Below, one piece after another: positions 8,104 through 15,551 of a stretch of 64,000 nt of DNA (position 1 is its first letter; the number at the start of each line of letters is the position of its first letter). The DNA comes from Pararhodobacter aggregans. GTDB taxonomy: Bacteria > Pseudomonadota > Alphaproteobacteria > Rhodobacterales > Rhodobacteraceae. The DNA lies in NCBI RefSeq assembly GCF_003075525.1, contig NZ_QDDR01000003.1:62001-126000 (forward strand). Direction: 5' to 3'. The notes below the pieces were generated by a model. That model made no database searches, was not told the DNA's origin, and was given only the letters and a program-made list of their open reading frames with translations. The position numbers and the translations under genes were made by a program.

Positions 8104-8957
8104 GCCTGGTGGATCCCGTACGTCAGCACCCAGTCGGGCGAGAGGGGCTCAAGCCCCAGCCGGGCCTTGAGGATGTTGCTGTAAAGCGCGGGCCGCAGCA
8201 GATAGGGGAAATGCCCGCCCCAGAGGAAGCGGAAGGCCGCGGCGGGGGCGTTCCGCGCCCGCACGGCATCGCGCATCGGCGGGGGGATCAGCGGGTCGTC
8301 GACGGATTCGATGGTGGTGGCGCTGTCGGCGGTGTTGGACAGCGGCGGCAGCTCGGGCCCGGTCTTGATCGCGTCGAGCCTTGCGCGGAGTTCGTTCTCC
8401 AGGATCCGGCCGCCGGCCTCGGTCAGCAGCAGGTCGAACATCTCGGCCCAGTCGGGATAGGCGGCGCGGGCGGCGCTCATGCTGGTCTCGAACCCGGCGC
8501 GCAGGTCAGCGATGGGGGCCTGCCACAGATCCAGCGAATAGGGCAGATGGGTGCGCGGCGCACCGACATCCGACAGCGTGTTGCCGGGGAAGAGGTGGCT
8601 GACCAGCCCCGGGTGCTGCGCCGCGAAATACTGCGCCAGGAACCCGCCCAGCGAGGAGCCCAGCACGGCGGCCTTGGCGATCCCCAGCCGCTGCAACAGC
8701 ACGGCCAGCGAGGCCGACCATTCCGGCACCCCGCCGCTGTCGGGGTAACTGACCGAAAGGACTCGACGATGCGGCGCCAGCGCCTCGATCTGCGCGAAGA
8801 AGATATCGGCGCGGCCCAGCGTGCCGGGCAGGAACAGAAAGGCCTCGCCCGTGCCGCCGGTGTCGATCAGGCCCCAGTCGCGGCCCTCCAGTTCGATCCG
8901 TTGTTCGGGAAAGCGCGAAAGAAAGGCATCGCGCGCCTGCATCAGGGAATTGGTCAT
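8100..8957 (-). CDS. Alpha/beta hydrolase (maspardin-like)
   Basis: A 285-residue alpha/beta-hydrolase. ATG 8957 is chosen because it overlaps the stop of the M81 peptidase gene as ATGA. The oxyanion-region motif LFLPGTLG is near residue 45 and the nucleophile elbow GSSLGGFLAQ near residue 100, followed by a cap region. A late PFRFLWGGHFPYLLRP-type segment carries the likely catalytic His (GGHFPYL). The elbow resembles the maspardin subgroup, whose substrates are unknown. Operon partners suggest hydrolysis of an ester or amide during catabolism of an imported compound. Confidence 0.8.
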   Translation of the reverse strand: MTNSLMQARDAFLSRFPEQRIELEGRDWGLIDTGGTGEAFLFLPGTLGRADIFFAQIEALAPHRRVLSVSYPDSGGVPEWSASLAVLLQRLGIAKAAVLGSSLGGFLAQYFAAQHPGLVSHLFPGNTLSDVGAPRTHLPYSLDLWQAPIADLRAGFETSMSAARAAYPDWAEMFDLLLTEAGGRILENELRARLDAIKTGPELPPLSNTADSATTIESVDDPLIPPPMRDAVRARNAPAAAFRFLWGGHFPYLLRPALYSNILKARLGLEPLSPDWVLTYGIHQA

Positions 8958-10429
8958 GCGAAAGGGTTCTCCACGCGCGGCCAATAGGTCAGGGACCGGT
9001 GGCGATAGGGGATGGCGGTGAAATCGGGGGTGATGGCCCCCGGCGCGGCGATGGGGATGATGACCGAGGCGATGGGCGCGAACCCGGCGCGGTAATGGTT
9101 CGAGGATTTCACGCAGACATGGCGCTTCTTCGACAGGTCGATGCCCAGTTGGGTGAAGGCCTCGGGGTGGAAGGTCTGGGTGCGGGTGTCGTTGACGATC
9201 AGGTCGATGTTGTCCGTCTCGTCCCCGGTGCCCGCGTCAATGGACAGCCAGACGATGGTGCCCAGATTGACTGGCAGCGAGCCGAAGCGCTGGGAAAGGC
9301 CGGAGGCGACGCGCTTGATGGTGACAGTCAGGTCCAGGGGATCGCCCGACATCGGCCCGCATTTGCCGCCGAGCCGGATGGCCAGCTGCGCGCCCTCGCC
9401 GATCTCGGCGCAGAGCCGCACCACCACCGGGTCCCAGTAGATGCCCGAGGCGACCGAGGTCAGGCCCCGGTCCAGAATCGCCCTGAGCAGGAAGGTGGAA
9501 TCGGACGGCGCCCCGCCGCCCGCGTTGTCGGACATGTCGGCCAGCACGATGGGGCCCTGATTGTGACCGGCGGCCTTGTCCAGCGCCTGGTCGATGGTCA
9601 GGACCTCCTGAAAGATCGCCTCCTTCTCGCGCCAGAGCTTTTCCCCGATCTCGCGCGCCATCCGTTCCGCCAGCGCAGCGTCGCCATCGGTGATGGCCAG
9701 CGCCCTTGCGCCGGTGCGTTCGTGGTCGCCCCAGGGGAAGCCATGCGCCAAGCTGAGGGACAGCACCCCGGGTTCGGATTCCCGCGCGGTCAGGGCGTCG
9801 ACGAAGGCGCGCATCGGGCCTTCGGGCGTGGGCATGGCCATGATGATCCGGCAATCGTAATCGCGCATCACCGGCTTGGTCTTGCCCTCGGCCGCATCGG
9901 CGATGAGCGCGAACAGCTCCGCCCCGCGCTCCAGAATGTCGATATGGGGGTATTCCTTGAAGCAGATCAGCGCCGTGGCCTCGGTCAGCATCTGCTCGGT
10001 CAGGTGGCAATGCGGGTCCAGCAGGGCGCCGATCTTCGCCTCGGGGGCAACCGCGCGGCAGGCGGCGATCAGGTCACCCTCACAATCGGGGTAGCCGTCG
10101 GCGATCATCGCGCCGTGAAGCTGCAGCAGGATCACGTCCACCGGCATCGCGGCTTTCAGATCGGCGACGATCTCATCGCGGAAATCCTCGTAGACCTTGC
10201 GCACCGTCAGCCCGCCCGGCTGAGCGAAGGCGGCGAGGCTTTCGGCCACCTGCCAGCCCTTCGCCTCGGCCTGCTTGCGCCACAGGTGCAGCGCGCCGGT
10301 CCAGTAGACGGGCGCGCCCTGGGTGGCGGTGCCGTGGTGGACATGCCCCTCCTCGAAGGCGGCGATGCCGGTGGGCAGCGGGGAAAAGCTGTTGGTCTCG
10401 GTCGCAAGGCAGGCGATGAAGCACTTCAT
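8954..10429 (-). CDS. M81 family metallopeptidase (MlrC-like)
   Basis: 491 residues, the usual length for the MlrC/M81 family. It starts MKCFIACLATETNSF, with the family's conserved ETNSF, and has LQLHGAM (near residue 125) and DPHCHLTEQM (near 160) as candidate zinc ligands, then ADMSDNAGGGAPSD near 310. MlrC is best known for cleaving linearised microcystin fragments, but most family members occur in bacteria with no link to that toxin and have unknown substrates. Overlaps of ATGA type join it both to the TRAP small-permease gene upstream and the hydrolase gene downstream, tying it to uptake of a small peptide-like or amide substrate. Confidence 0.85.
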   Translation of the reverse strand: MKCFIACLATETNSFSPLPTGIAAFEEGHVHHGTATQGAPVYWTGALHLWRKQAEAKGWQVAESLAAFAQPGGLTVRKVYEDFRDEIVADLKAAMPVDVILLQLHGAMIADGYPDCEGDLIAACRAVAPEAKIGALLDPHCHLTEQMLTEATALICFKEYPHIDILERGAELFALIADAAEGKTKPVMRDYDCRIIMAMPTPEGPMRAFVDALTARESEPGVLSLSLAHGFPWGDHERTGARALAITDGDAALAERMAREIGEKLWREKEAIFQEVLTIDQALDKAAGHNQGPIVLADMSDNAGGGAPSDSTFLLRAILDRGLTSVASGIYWDPVVVRLCAEIGEGAQLAIRLGGKCGPMSGDPLDLTVTIKRVASGLSQRFGSLPVNLGTIVWLSIDAGTGDETDNIDLIVNDTRTQTFHPEAFTQLGIDLSKKRHVCVKSSNHYRAGFAPIASVIIPIAAPGAITPDFTAIPYRHRSLTYWPRVENPFA

Positions 10430-10971
10430 GGGGCAGTCCGGGCAGGGGCGGGAAGCTGGCCCGTCGCCTGCAGCGCCAGCCGCGCCAGCAGGTGGACGAG
10501 GATCAGCGCGAAGGCGACCGGCACGGCCGCGGTGAACCAGATCATCGGGATGTCCAGCATTTCGGCCGAGCGGCCAAGGCTGCGGCCGAGGAAACCGCGC
10601 GCCAGGTTCATGTTGGGGCCGAAGAGGCAGTACCAGAGCACCGGAGCGACAAACAGCACGACGCCCAGCGCCCGGACCACGGCCAGCGCCCCGCCCGCCG
10701 TGCCGCGCAGCGTGGCCACATGCGGAAAGAGCACCGGGTCGGCCCCGGCGCGAAACGCCGCCGAGGCCCCCAGCATGCCGGCCCAGACCATGGCGCGACG
10801 CGCCATTTCCTCGGTCCAGATCGGCGGGTCAGAGAGGATGTAGCGCGCGATGACCTGCCAGCCCGCGGCATAGACCATGACCAGCACCGCCAGCACCGCG
10901 CCCCAGAGGGCGATGGTGTTGAGCAGTGCTGAAATGCGGTCTAGGCCCCGGGCCATCCTGCCGATCATCAC
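10426..10971 (-). CDS. TRAP transporter small permease (DctQ)
   Basis: A 181-residue protein with four hydrophobic segments and the DctQ pattern around W-x-V-x-x-RY (GWQVIARYILSDPPIWTEEMAR), where the short core WTEEMAR is diagnostic. It is the small membrane subunit of a tripartite ATP-independent periplasmic transporter, working with the DctP and DctM proteins encoded just upstream. The gene order DctM-DctP-DctQ is not the commonest arrangement. Its stop overlaps the M81 peptidase start. Confidence 0.85.
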   Translation of the reverse strand: MMIGRMARGLDRISALLNTIALWGAVLAVLVMVYAAGWQVIARYILSDPPIWTEEMARRAMVWAGMLGASAAFRAGADPVLFPHVATLRGTAGGALAVVRALGVVLFVAPVLWYCLFGPNMNLARGFLGRSLGRSAEMLDIPMIWFTAAVPVAFALILVHLLARLALQATGQLPAPARTAP

Positions 10972-10995
10972 GCGCGTCCTTCCCCAACAGAAGCC

Positions 10996-11958
10996 TTACT
11001 CGGCGATCGCCGCCTGCCATTGGGCAAGTTGCTCGGGCGAGACGATCAGATCGTAGGTGGTGGCCGAGGCGGTCTGGAACTCGGCCCGCGCCTCGGGCGA
11101 GAGTTCCGAGATGGTGACGCCCGCGGCTTCGAGCTGGGCGATCACGCCGGTCTGGGTGCCCAGCCAGCTGCGGTTCGCCTCGTTGGCGGCGGCCGCGGCG
11201 GCATCGACCGTGGCGCGGTCGGAATCGCTGAGGCCCTCGTACCAATCCTCGGACACGATGACGATCCTGAGCGAGGGCGAGATTTCTGCCGGGGTGAAAT
11301 ACTTGATGAAGTCGGTGTGCCCGAACAGCAGCGGCACGAAGGCCGGGTTCAGGTAGCCGTTGGCGACGCCCGTCTGCAGCGCGTTCGGCACCTCGGCCCA
11401 GCTGACCACGGTCCCGGTCGAGCCCCAGGCGGCATAGAGCTGGATCTGGCTTTCATCGAGCGCCCGCATCCGCAGGTCCGACATGTCGGCCATCGAGGTG
11501 ACGGGATGCAGCGTGTTGAAGATACCGGTCGCCGGACCCACGGTATCGACCGCCAGCACCTGCACGCCGGAGCCGTCGAGCCCCTCGTTGATCGCGGCCA
11601 GCATGCCGTTGTCGTAGAGTGCGCGGTCGACCGCGGCCATGTCGGCGAAGAAATAGGGCAGGCGCAGCCCGTAGATCAGCGTGTCGATCGAGGCGACGAT
11701 GCCCAGGGGCGAGAGGCCCACTTCCACCAGGCCCTGGCTGACCTGATCGAACACCTCGTCATCGCCGCCCAGCGCGCCGCGCTGGTATTCCTCGGCCGCC
11801 AGCCCGTGTTCGTTCAGATAGGTCGAGAAGGCATGCGCCCAGACATAGCTGCCCGAGCCCTCCAGATCCGGCGGGCTGTCGAGCGAGATCTTGATCTGCG
11901 CCGAGGCGGCGCTGGCGAACAGGGCGAGAGCGCTCGCCGCGAGTAGGATCTTCTTCAT
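10996..11958 (-). CDS. TRAP transporter substrate-binding protein (DctP)
   Basis: 320 residues with a Sec signal peptide cleaved near ASA-QIK. ATG 11958 follows a strong GGAGGTAAGACG ribosome binding site; an upstream ATG in frame would disrupt the signal peptide. The mature protein shows the DctP fold, with a conserved Arg region (MADMSDLRMRAL, near residue 165) that binds a substrate carboxylate and the W-x-E-V-P-N-ALQTG motif near 185. The periplasmic protein delivers an organic acid to the DctQM permease. The substrate is unknown; the operon points to an amino- or imino-acid-like compound. Confidence 0.88.
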   Translation of the reverse strand: MKKILLAASALALFASAASAQIKISLDSPPDLEGSGSYVWAHAFSTYLNEHGLAAEEYQRGALGGDDEVFDQVSQGLVEVGLSPLGIVASIDTLIYGLRLPYFFADMAAVDRALYDNGMLAAINEGLDGSGVQVLAVDTVGPATGIFNTLHPVTSMADMSDLRMRALDESQIQLYAAWGSTGTVVSWAEVPNALQTGVANGYLNPAFVPLLFGHTDFIKYFTPAEISPSLRIVIVSEDWYEGLSDSDRATVDAAAAAANEANRSWLGTQTGVIAQLEAAGVTISELSPEARAEFQTASATTYDLIVSPEQLAQWQAAIAE

Positions 11959-11992
11959 CGTCTTACCTCCGCTTGTTGGTTTCGTTCTTGGG

Positions 11993-13279
11993 TCAGTCAC
12001 CCAGCAGCCCCATGGTCCGGGGCAGCCAGAGCGTCACATCGGGCAGCCAGATCAGCACCCCCAGCACCAGCACCTCGACCAGCAGGAACGGCAGCACCGC
12101 GCGGGCCAGCCGCCAGTAATTCAGCCCCGTCACCGTCGACACGATCAAGAGGCACCCGCCCAGGGGCGGCGAAATCAGGCCGATGCAGAGGTTGAAGCAC
12201 AGCACGATCCCCAGATGCACCGGGTCCGCGCCCTGTTCGATGGCCACGGGCGCCAGCAGCGGCACCAGCAGCGCCAGCGCCACGGGGATGTCCAGCACCA
12301 TGCCCGCCGCCAGGAAGATCAGGTTCAGGAGGATCATGTAGCCGACCGGGCCCAGCCCCATCTCGGTCACCATCCCGGCGATGGCCTCGGGCAGGCGTTC
12401 CAGCGCGCCCAGATAGCCCAGCGCCGAGACGGCGCAGATGATCATGAAGATCGACCCCGACAGCATCGCCGTGCGCCTGAGCGCCTCGATCATCTGGCCC
12501 AGCGCCAGACGCTCGTAGAACATGCCCGCCAGCGTGGCGGCGACCACGGCGACGGCGGCGGCCTCGGTCGGGGTCATCCAGCCCAGCACGATACCGCCGA
12601 CGATAATCAGCGGGATGCCCAGCGCGGGCAGCGCGTTCAGGACCGTGGGCAGCAGCGGCGGGATCTCGGCCCGCGTCAGCCGCGGGTGGTCGTCGCGCCA
12701 GGCGTAGAAGCTGTTCGTGGCCATCAGCGCCGCCGCCAGCAGCAGGCCCGGCACGATCCCGGCGATGAACAGCGCGGTAACCGAAGTTCCCATCAGCGCG
12801 CCGTAGAAGATCATGATGATCGAGGGCGGCACGATCGGCCCGATGATCGACGAGGCCGCGGTGATCGCGCCCGCATAGGGCAGCTTGTAGCCCTGCTCGG
12901 TCATCGCTGGCACCAGCGTGTTCGACACCGCCGCGCTGTCGGCCACGGCCGAGCCCGAGATCCCGGCGAAGAAGACCGAGGTCAGCACGTTCACATGCCC
13001 CAGCCCGCCGCGCACCCGCCCGACCATGACCATGGCCAGCCGGATCAGCACCCGGGTCACGCCGCCGCGGTTCATGATCTCGCCCGCCAGGATGAAAAGC
13101 GGCATGGCCATCAGCGCGAAGACGTCGATCTTGGAGAAGATCTGCTGCGGCAGGACGGCCAGATAGCGCTCCTGCCCGGCGGCGAAGAAGGCCAGCACCG
13201 TGGCGCCACCGATGACATAGGCGATGGCCAGGCCCGAGCCCAACAGCAGCGCTCCGACAAGGGGGACAATCCAGATCAT
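11993..13279 (-). CDS. TRAP transporter large permease (DctM)
   Basis: 428 residues, about twelve hydrophobic segments, typical for DctM. It starts MIWIVPLVG at an ATG that overlaps the stop of the FAD oxidase gene (ATGA); the open frame continues further upstream but that part is antisense-like sequence inside the oxidase gene. The family's GISGSAVADSAAVS and PPSIIMIFYG motifs are present in the middle. This is the ion-coupled channel subunit, partner of the DctP and DctQ products encoded downstream. Confidence 0.9.
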   Translation of the reverse strand: MIWIVPLVGALLLGSGLAIAYVIGGATVLAFFAAGQERYLAVLPQQIFSKIDVFALMAMPLFILAGEIMNRGGVTRVLIRLAMVMVGRVRGGLGHVNVLTSVFFAGISGSAVADSAAVSNTLVPAMTEQGYKLPYAGAITAASSIIGPIVPPSIIMIFYGALMGTSVTALFIAGIVPGLLLAAALMATNSFYAWRDDHPRLTRAEIPPLLPTVLNALPALGIPLIIVGGIVLGWMTPTEAAAVAVVAATLAGMFYERLALGQMIEALRRTAMLSGSIFMIICAVSALGYLGALERLPEAIAGMVTEMGLGPVGYMILLNLIFLAAGMVLDIPVALALLVPLLAPVAIEQGADPVHLGIVLCFNLCIGLISPPLGGCLLIVSTVTGLNYWRLARAVLPFLLVEVLVLGVLIWLPDVTLWLPRTMGLLGD

Positions 13280-14409
13280 GCGGCAAGCGCCTGGCGGCGG
13301 GGGGCGAGCGCCTCGGCCCGGACCCCGTGATCGGCGATATCCTGCGGGATCGGCTGGCCCAAAGCCAGCGCCGCGGCGGTGCGGCCCAGCGCCGGGGCGG
13401 TCTGGATGCCGTAGCCCCCCTGCCCCGCCACCCAGACGAAGCCGGCCGCATCGGGCGCAGGGCCCACGACCGGCGCCTTGTCGGCGACGAAGGACCGAAG
13501 CCCCGCCCATTTGTGGTCGATCCGCCGCACCGGCAGGTCCACCGCCTGCTGCACGCGGTCGATGCAGAGCGCCACATCCCATTCGTCGGGCTGGGCGTCG
13601 CAGGGCTCGGAGGGTGTCTCGTCGGCGGGGGACAACAGCAGCTTGCCGGCGTCGGGGCGCAGATAGAAGGTCTCGTCGATATCCACGACCATCGGCCAGT
13701 CGTCGACATTCTGCCCGGCAGGCGGCGCCACCAGCATCGCGGTGCGCCGCTTCGGCACCAGACCCACCGGCGCCACCCCGGCCATCCGGGCGATGTCGTC
13801 GGCCCAGGCGCCCGAGGCATTGACCAGCATCTCGGCCGTGATCTCGCCCTGCGGCGTCTCGATGCGCCAGCCTTTGCCCGCGCGGGTGATGCCCGTCACC
13901 TCGGCCTTGAGCCGCAGCTCGCCCCGATGAGCGGTCAGCGCCCGCAGGAATTGCCGGTGCAGCGCCTCGACGTCGATATCGGCGGATCCGGCGTCGTGCA
14001 GCGCGCCTGCGAGGTAATCCTCGCGCAGGAGCGGCAGCATCGCCCGGGCCTCGGCGGCGCTGATCCGCGTGACCGGCAGATCGGCGGCCGCGGCCTCGAG
14101 GCTGGCACCCTGACCGGCATTGGCCACGAACAGCACGTCCCGGGGACGCAACAGCGGATAGGGACGCTCGGCGCTGGGGGGCGCGTTGAAGGCGGCGGCC
14201 GAGGCGCGGGTCAGCGCCCGGATCACCGGCGGGCCATAGCTGGGGGTATAAAGCGCGGCAGAACGGCCGGTGGTGTGATAGCCCGGCGCGCTTTCACGCT
14301 CCAGCAGCAGCACATCCTGTCCCGCCGCCGCCAGTTCGGCCGCGACCGAGGCCCCGGCGATCCCGGCGCCGATCACGACGATCCCCCTGTGATGTCCCCT
14401 CGAGCCCAT
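13276..14409 (-). CDS. FAD-dependent amino-acid/amine oxidase (DAO family)
   Basis: 377 residues. The FAD-binding Rossmann motif VIGAGIAGASVAAELAA is at residue 10 and a conserved ERES follows. Further on are NASGAWAD (near 205) and a C-terminal VWVAGQGGYGIQTAPALG nucleotide-binding segment. DAO-family enzymes oxidise D-amino acids, sarcosine, N-substituted glycines or opines. ATG 14409 is preceded by AAGGGGAAGG. It is the first gene of a seven-gene operon with a TRAP transporter, and is divergent from an XRE-cupin regulator. The likely role is the first oxidative step on the imported compound, giving an imine or keto acid. Confidence 0.85.
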   Translation of the reverse strand: MGSRGHHRGIVVIGAGIAGASVAAELAAAGQDVLLLERESAPGYHTTGRSAALYTPSYGPPVIRALTRASAAAFNAPPSAERPYPLLRPRDVLFVANAGQGASLEAAAADLPVTRISAAEARAMLPLLREDYLAGALHDAGSADIDVEALHRQFLRALTAHRGELRLKAEVTGITRAGKGWRIETPQGEITAEMLVNASGAWADDIARMAGVAPVGLVPKRRTAMLVAPPAGQNVDDWPMVVDIDETFYLRPDAGKLLLSPADETPSEPCDAQPDEWDVALCIDRVQQAVDLPVRRIDHKWAGLRSFVADKAPVVGPAPDAAGFVWVAGQGGYGIQTAPALGRTAAALALGQPIPQDIADHGVRAEALAPRRQALAA

Positions 14410-14444
14410 CGCGCGCCTTCCCCTTTGCCTCACGCTAACACGGT

Positions 14445-14482
14445 TTTTCGCATCAGAAAGAGGAATTTTTCCGATACGAAAA
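14445..14482. promoter_or_regulatory. Candidate operator between FAD-oxidase operon and XRE-cupin regulator
   Basis: Inverted repeat TTTTCGCATC (14445-14454) and GATACGAAAA (14473-14482), nine of ten positions symmetric. It surrounds a second small palindrome GGAA-TTT-TTCC (14462-14472). It lies in the 111-bp AT-rich divergent promoter region, the natural binding place for the regulator encoded on the right. Confidence 0.5.
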
Positions 14483-14520
14483 TTAATTGCACGCGTCCCG
14501 GTTGCGCGTATGATCGGGGC

Positions 14521-15147
14521 ATGCCGCCCAGAAATCGCGCCTTGGCCCGCCCCGACCCGACCGAGATGGCAGACAGCCAGCGCGCCGAATTCGGCAGCCG
14601 GTTGAAGGAGTTGCGCCGGGCCCGCGGCTGGACGCTGGCGCAGCTGGCGGAACGCTCGGGGCTGGCCGTCTCGACCATTTCCAAGGCCGAGCGCGGGCTG
14701 ATGTCGCTGACCTATGACCGGATGCTCTCGCTCGCGCGGGGGATTGGCGTGGACATGGCCGAGTTCTTCACCGCCGAGGGCGCGGTCTTCGCGCCGGGCA
14801 GTTTCGCGGTGGCGCCGAAGGGCGTTTTCCAGAAGCAGGAGACGCGGAACTACGTCTACGAGATGCTGTTCCCCGAGATCCGCAACAAGGCGATGGTGCC
14901 GATGATGGGCACGCTCAAGGCCCATGACCTGATGGATTTCGACGATTTCGTCCGCCATCCGGGGCAGGAATTCCTGCTGGTGCTGGAAGGCGCCGTGACG
15001 GTTTTCGCCGAGGGCAAGGCGCCGGTGCTGCTGAGGCAGGGCGATTCGCTCTATTTCGACAGCTCGCGCGGGCATCTCTATGCCTCGGCCGGGGCGGTCG
15101 ATGCCCGGATTCTGGTGGTCTGTACCGAGGTGGAAGGCGGCGCCTGA
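14521..15147 (+). CDS. XRE-family transcriptional regulator with C-terminal cupin
   Basis: 208 residues. A helix-turn-helix of the XRE type occupies about 25-80 (GWTLAQLAERSGLAVSTISK). A small cupin barrel covers about 125-200 (FLLVLEGAVTVFAEG, LRQGDSLYFDSSRGH), the usual effector-binding domain of regulators of amine, amino-acid or phosphonate catabolism. ATG 14521 begins just after the divergent promoter region. It most likely controls the FAD-oxidase/TRAP/M81 operon on the other strand. Confidence 0.88.
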   Translation: MPPRNRALARPDPTEMADSQRAEFGSRLKELRRARGWTLAQLAERSGLAVSTISKAERGLMSLTYDRMLSLARGIGVDMAEFFTAEGAVFAPGSFAVAPKGVFQKQETRNYVYEMLFPEIRNKAMVPMMGTLKAHDLMDFDDFVRHPGQEFLLVLEGAVTVFAEGKAPVLLRQGDSLYFDSSRGHLYASAGAVDARILVVCTEVEGGA

Positions 15148-15156
15148 GCCGTTTGC

Positions 15157-15180
15157 GGTGCGTGCAAGCACGCACCCTAC
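15157..15180. repeat. Palindromic intergenic repeat, copy 1
   Basis: GGTGCGTGC-AA-GCACGCACC followed by CTAC, just after the XRE regulator stop. It is the same element as at 15268, 15423, 55693 and 55734, in the opposite orientation. It may act as terminator for the regulator gene. Confidence 0.75.
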
Positions 15181-15241
15181 GGGTCATCGCTCATCCAAGC
15201 CCCATTGCCGCCTTGGCAGGGTAGCGCCGGAACTGCCCCCT

Positions 15242-15291
15242 GCGGGACCGTCGAGACGACCGCTCCCGTAGGGTGCGTGCTCGCACGCACC
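15242..15291. repeat. 50-bp direct repeat with embedded palindrome, copy A
   Basis: Begins GCGGGACCGTCGAGACG and ends in the palindrome GTAGGGTGCGTGC-TC-GCACGCACC. A second copy at 15397-15446 differs at only two positions. It is not a coding sequence; the 404-bp gap 15148-15551 contains nothing but these repeats, GC-rich filler and a terminator. Confidence 0.8.
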
Positions 15292-15396
15292 CTCCCCATG
15301 CACTCTTCGTGACAAGGGCGGCGCCCGAACCGCCGGGGTGGGCGAGAAGCGCCCGCCCCGGGGGGGCGGTTCGGGCGCTGCCCGGCTTGCCGCCGG

Positions 15397-15446
15397 GCGG
15401 GACCGTCGAGACGTCCGCCCCCGTAGGGTGCGTGCTCGCACGCACC
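15397..15446. repeat. 50-bp direct repeat with embedded palindrome, copy B
   Basis: Matches the copy at 15242-15291 at 48 of 50 positions by my hand alignment, 155 bp away in the same orientation. It ends in the same GGTGCGTGC/GCACGCACC palindrome. Confidence 0.8.
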
Positions 15447-15457
15447 GTCTGGCCCCC

Positions 15458-15480
15458 GTAGGGTGGGATTTCATCCCACC
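15458..15480. repeat. Variant palindromic repeat (GTAGGGTGGGAT type)
   Basis: GTAGG followed by GTGGGAT-TTC-ATCCCACC. It shares the GTAGGGTG head with the neighbouring palindromes but has a different stem. Short GTAGGGTGGG... palindromes of this kind are frequent between genes in Proteobacteria. Confidence 0.65.
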
Positions 15481-15499
15481 TGGGCGAGGCCCGAACGGA

Positions 15500-15530
15500 A
15501 AAGGGCCCGTACCACCGGTACGGGCCCTTT
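15500..15530. terminator. Rho-independent terminator downstream of livM
   Basis: A perfect 14-bp stem AAAGGGCCCGTACC / GGTACGGGCCCTTT with a 3-nt loop. It is A-rich on one side and T-rich on the other, so it could stop transcription from both directions. It lies 20 bp beyond the livM stop codon, between convergent units. Confidence 0.85.
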
Positions 15531-15551
15531 CCTGTCACATGCCGGAAGACG

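Noticed and set aside
15148-15551. CRISPR array
   Set aside because: Repeats are irregularly spaced, few, palindromic and without unique spacers of constant length.
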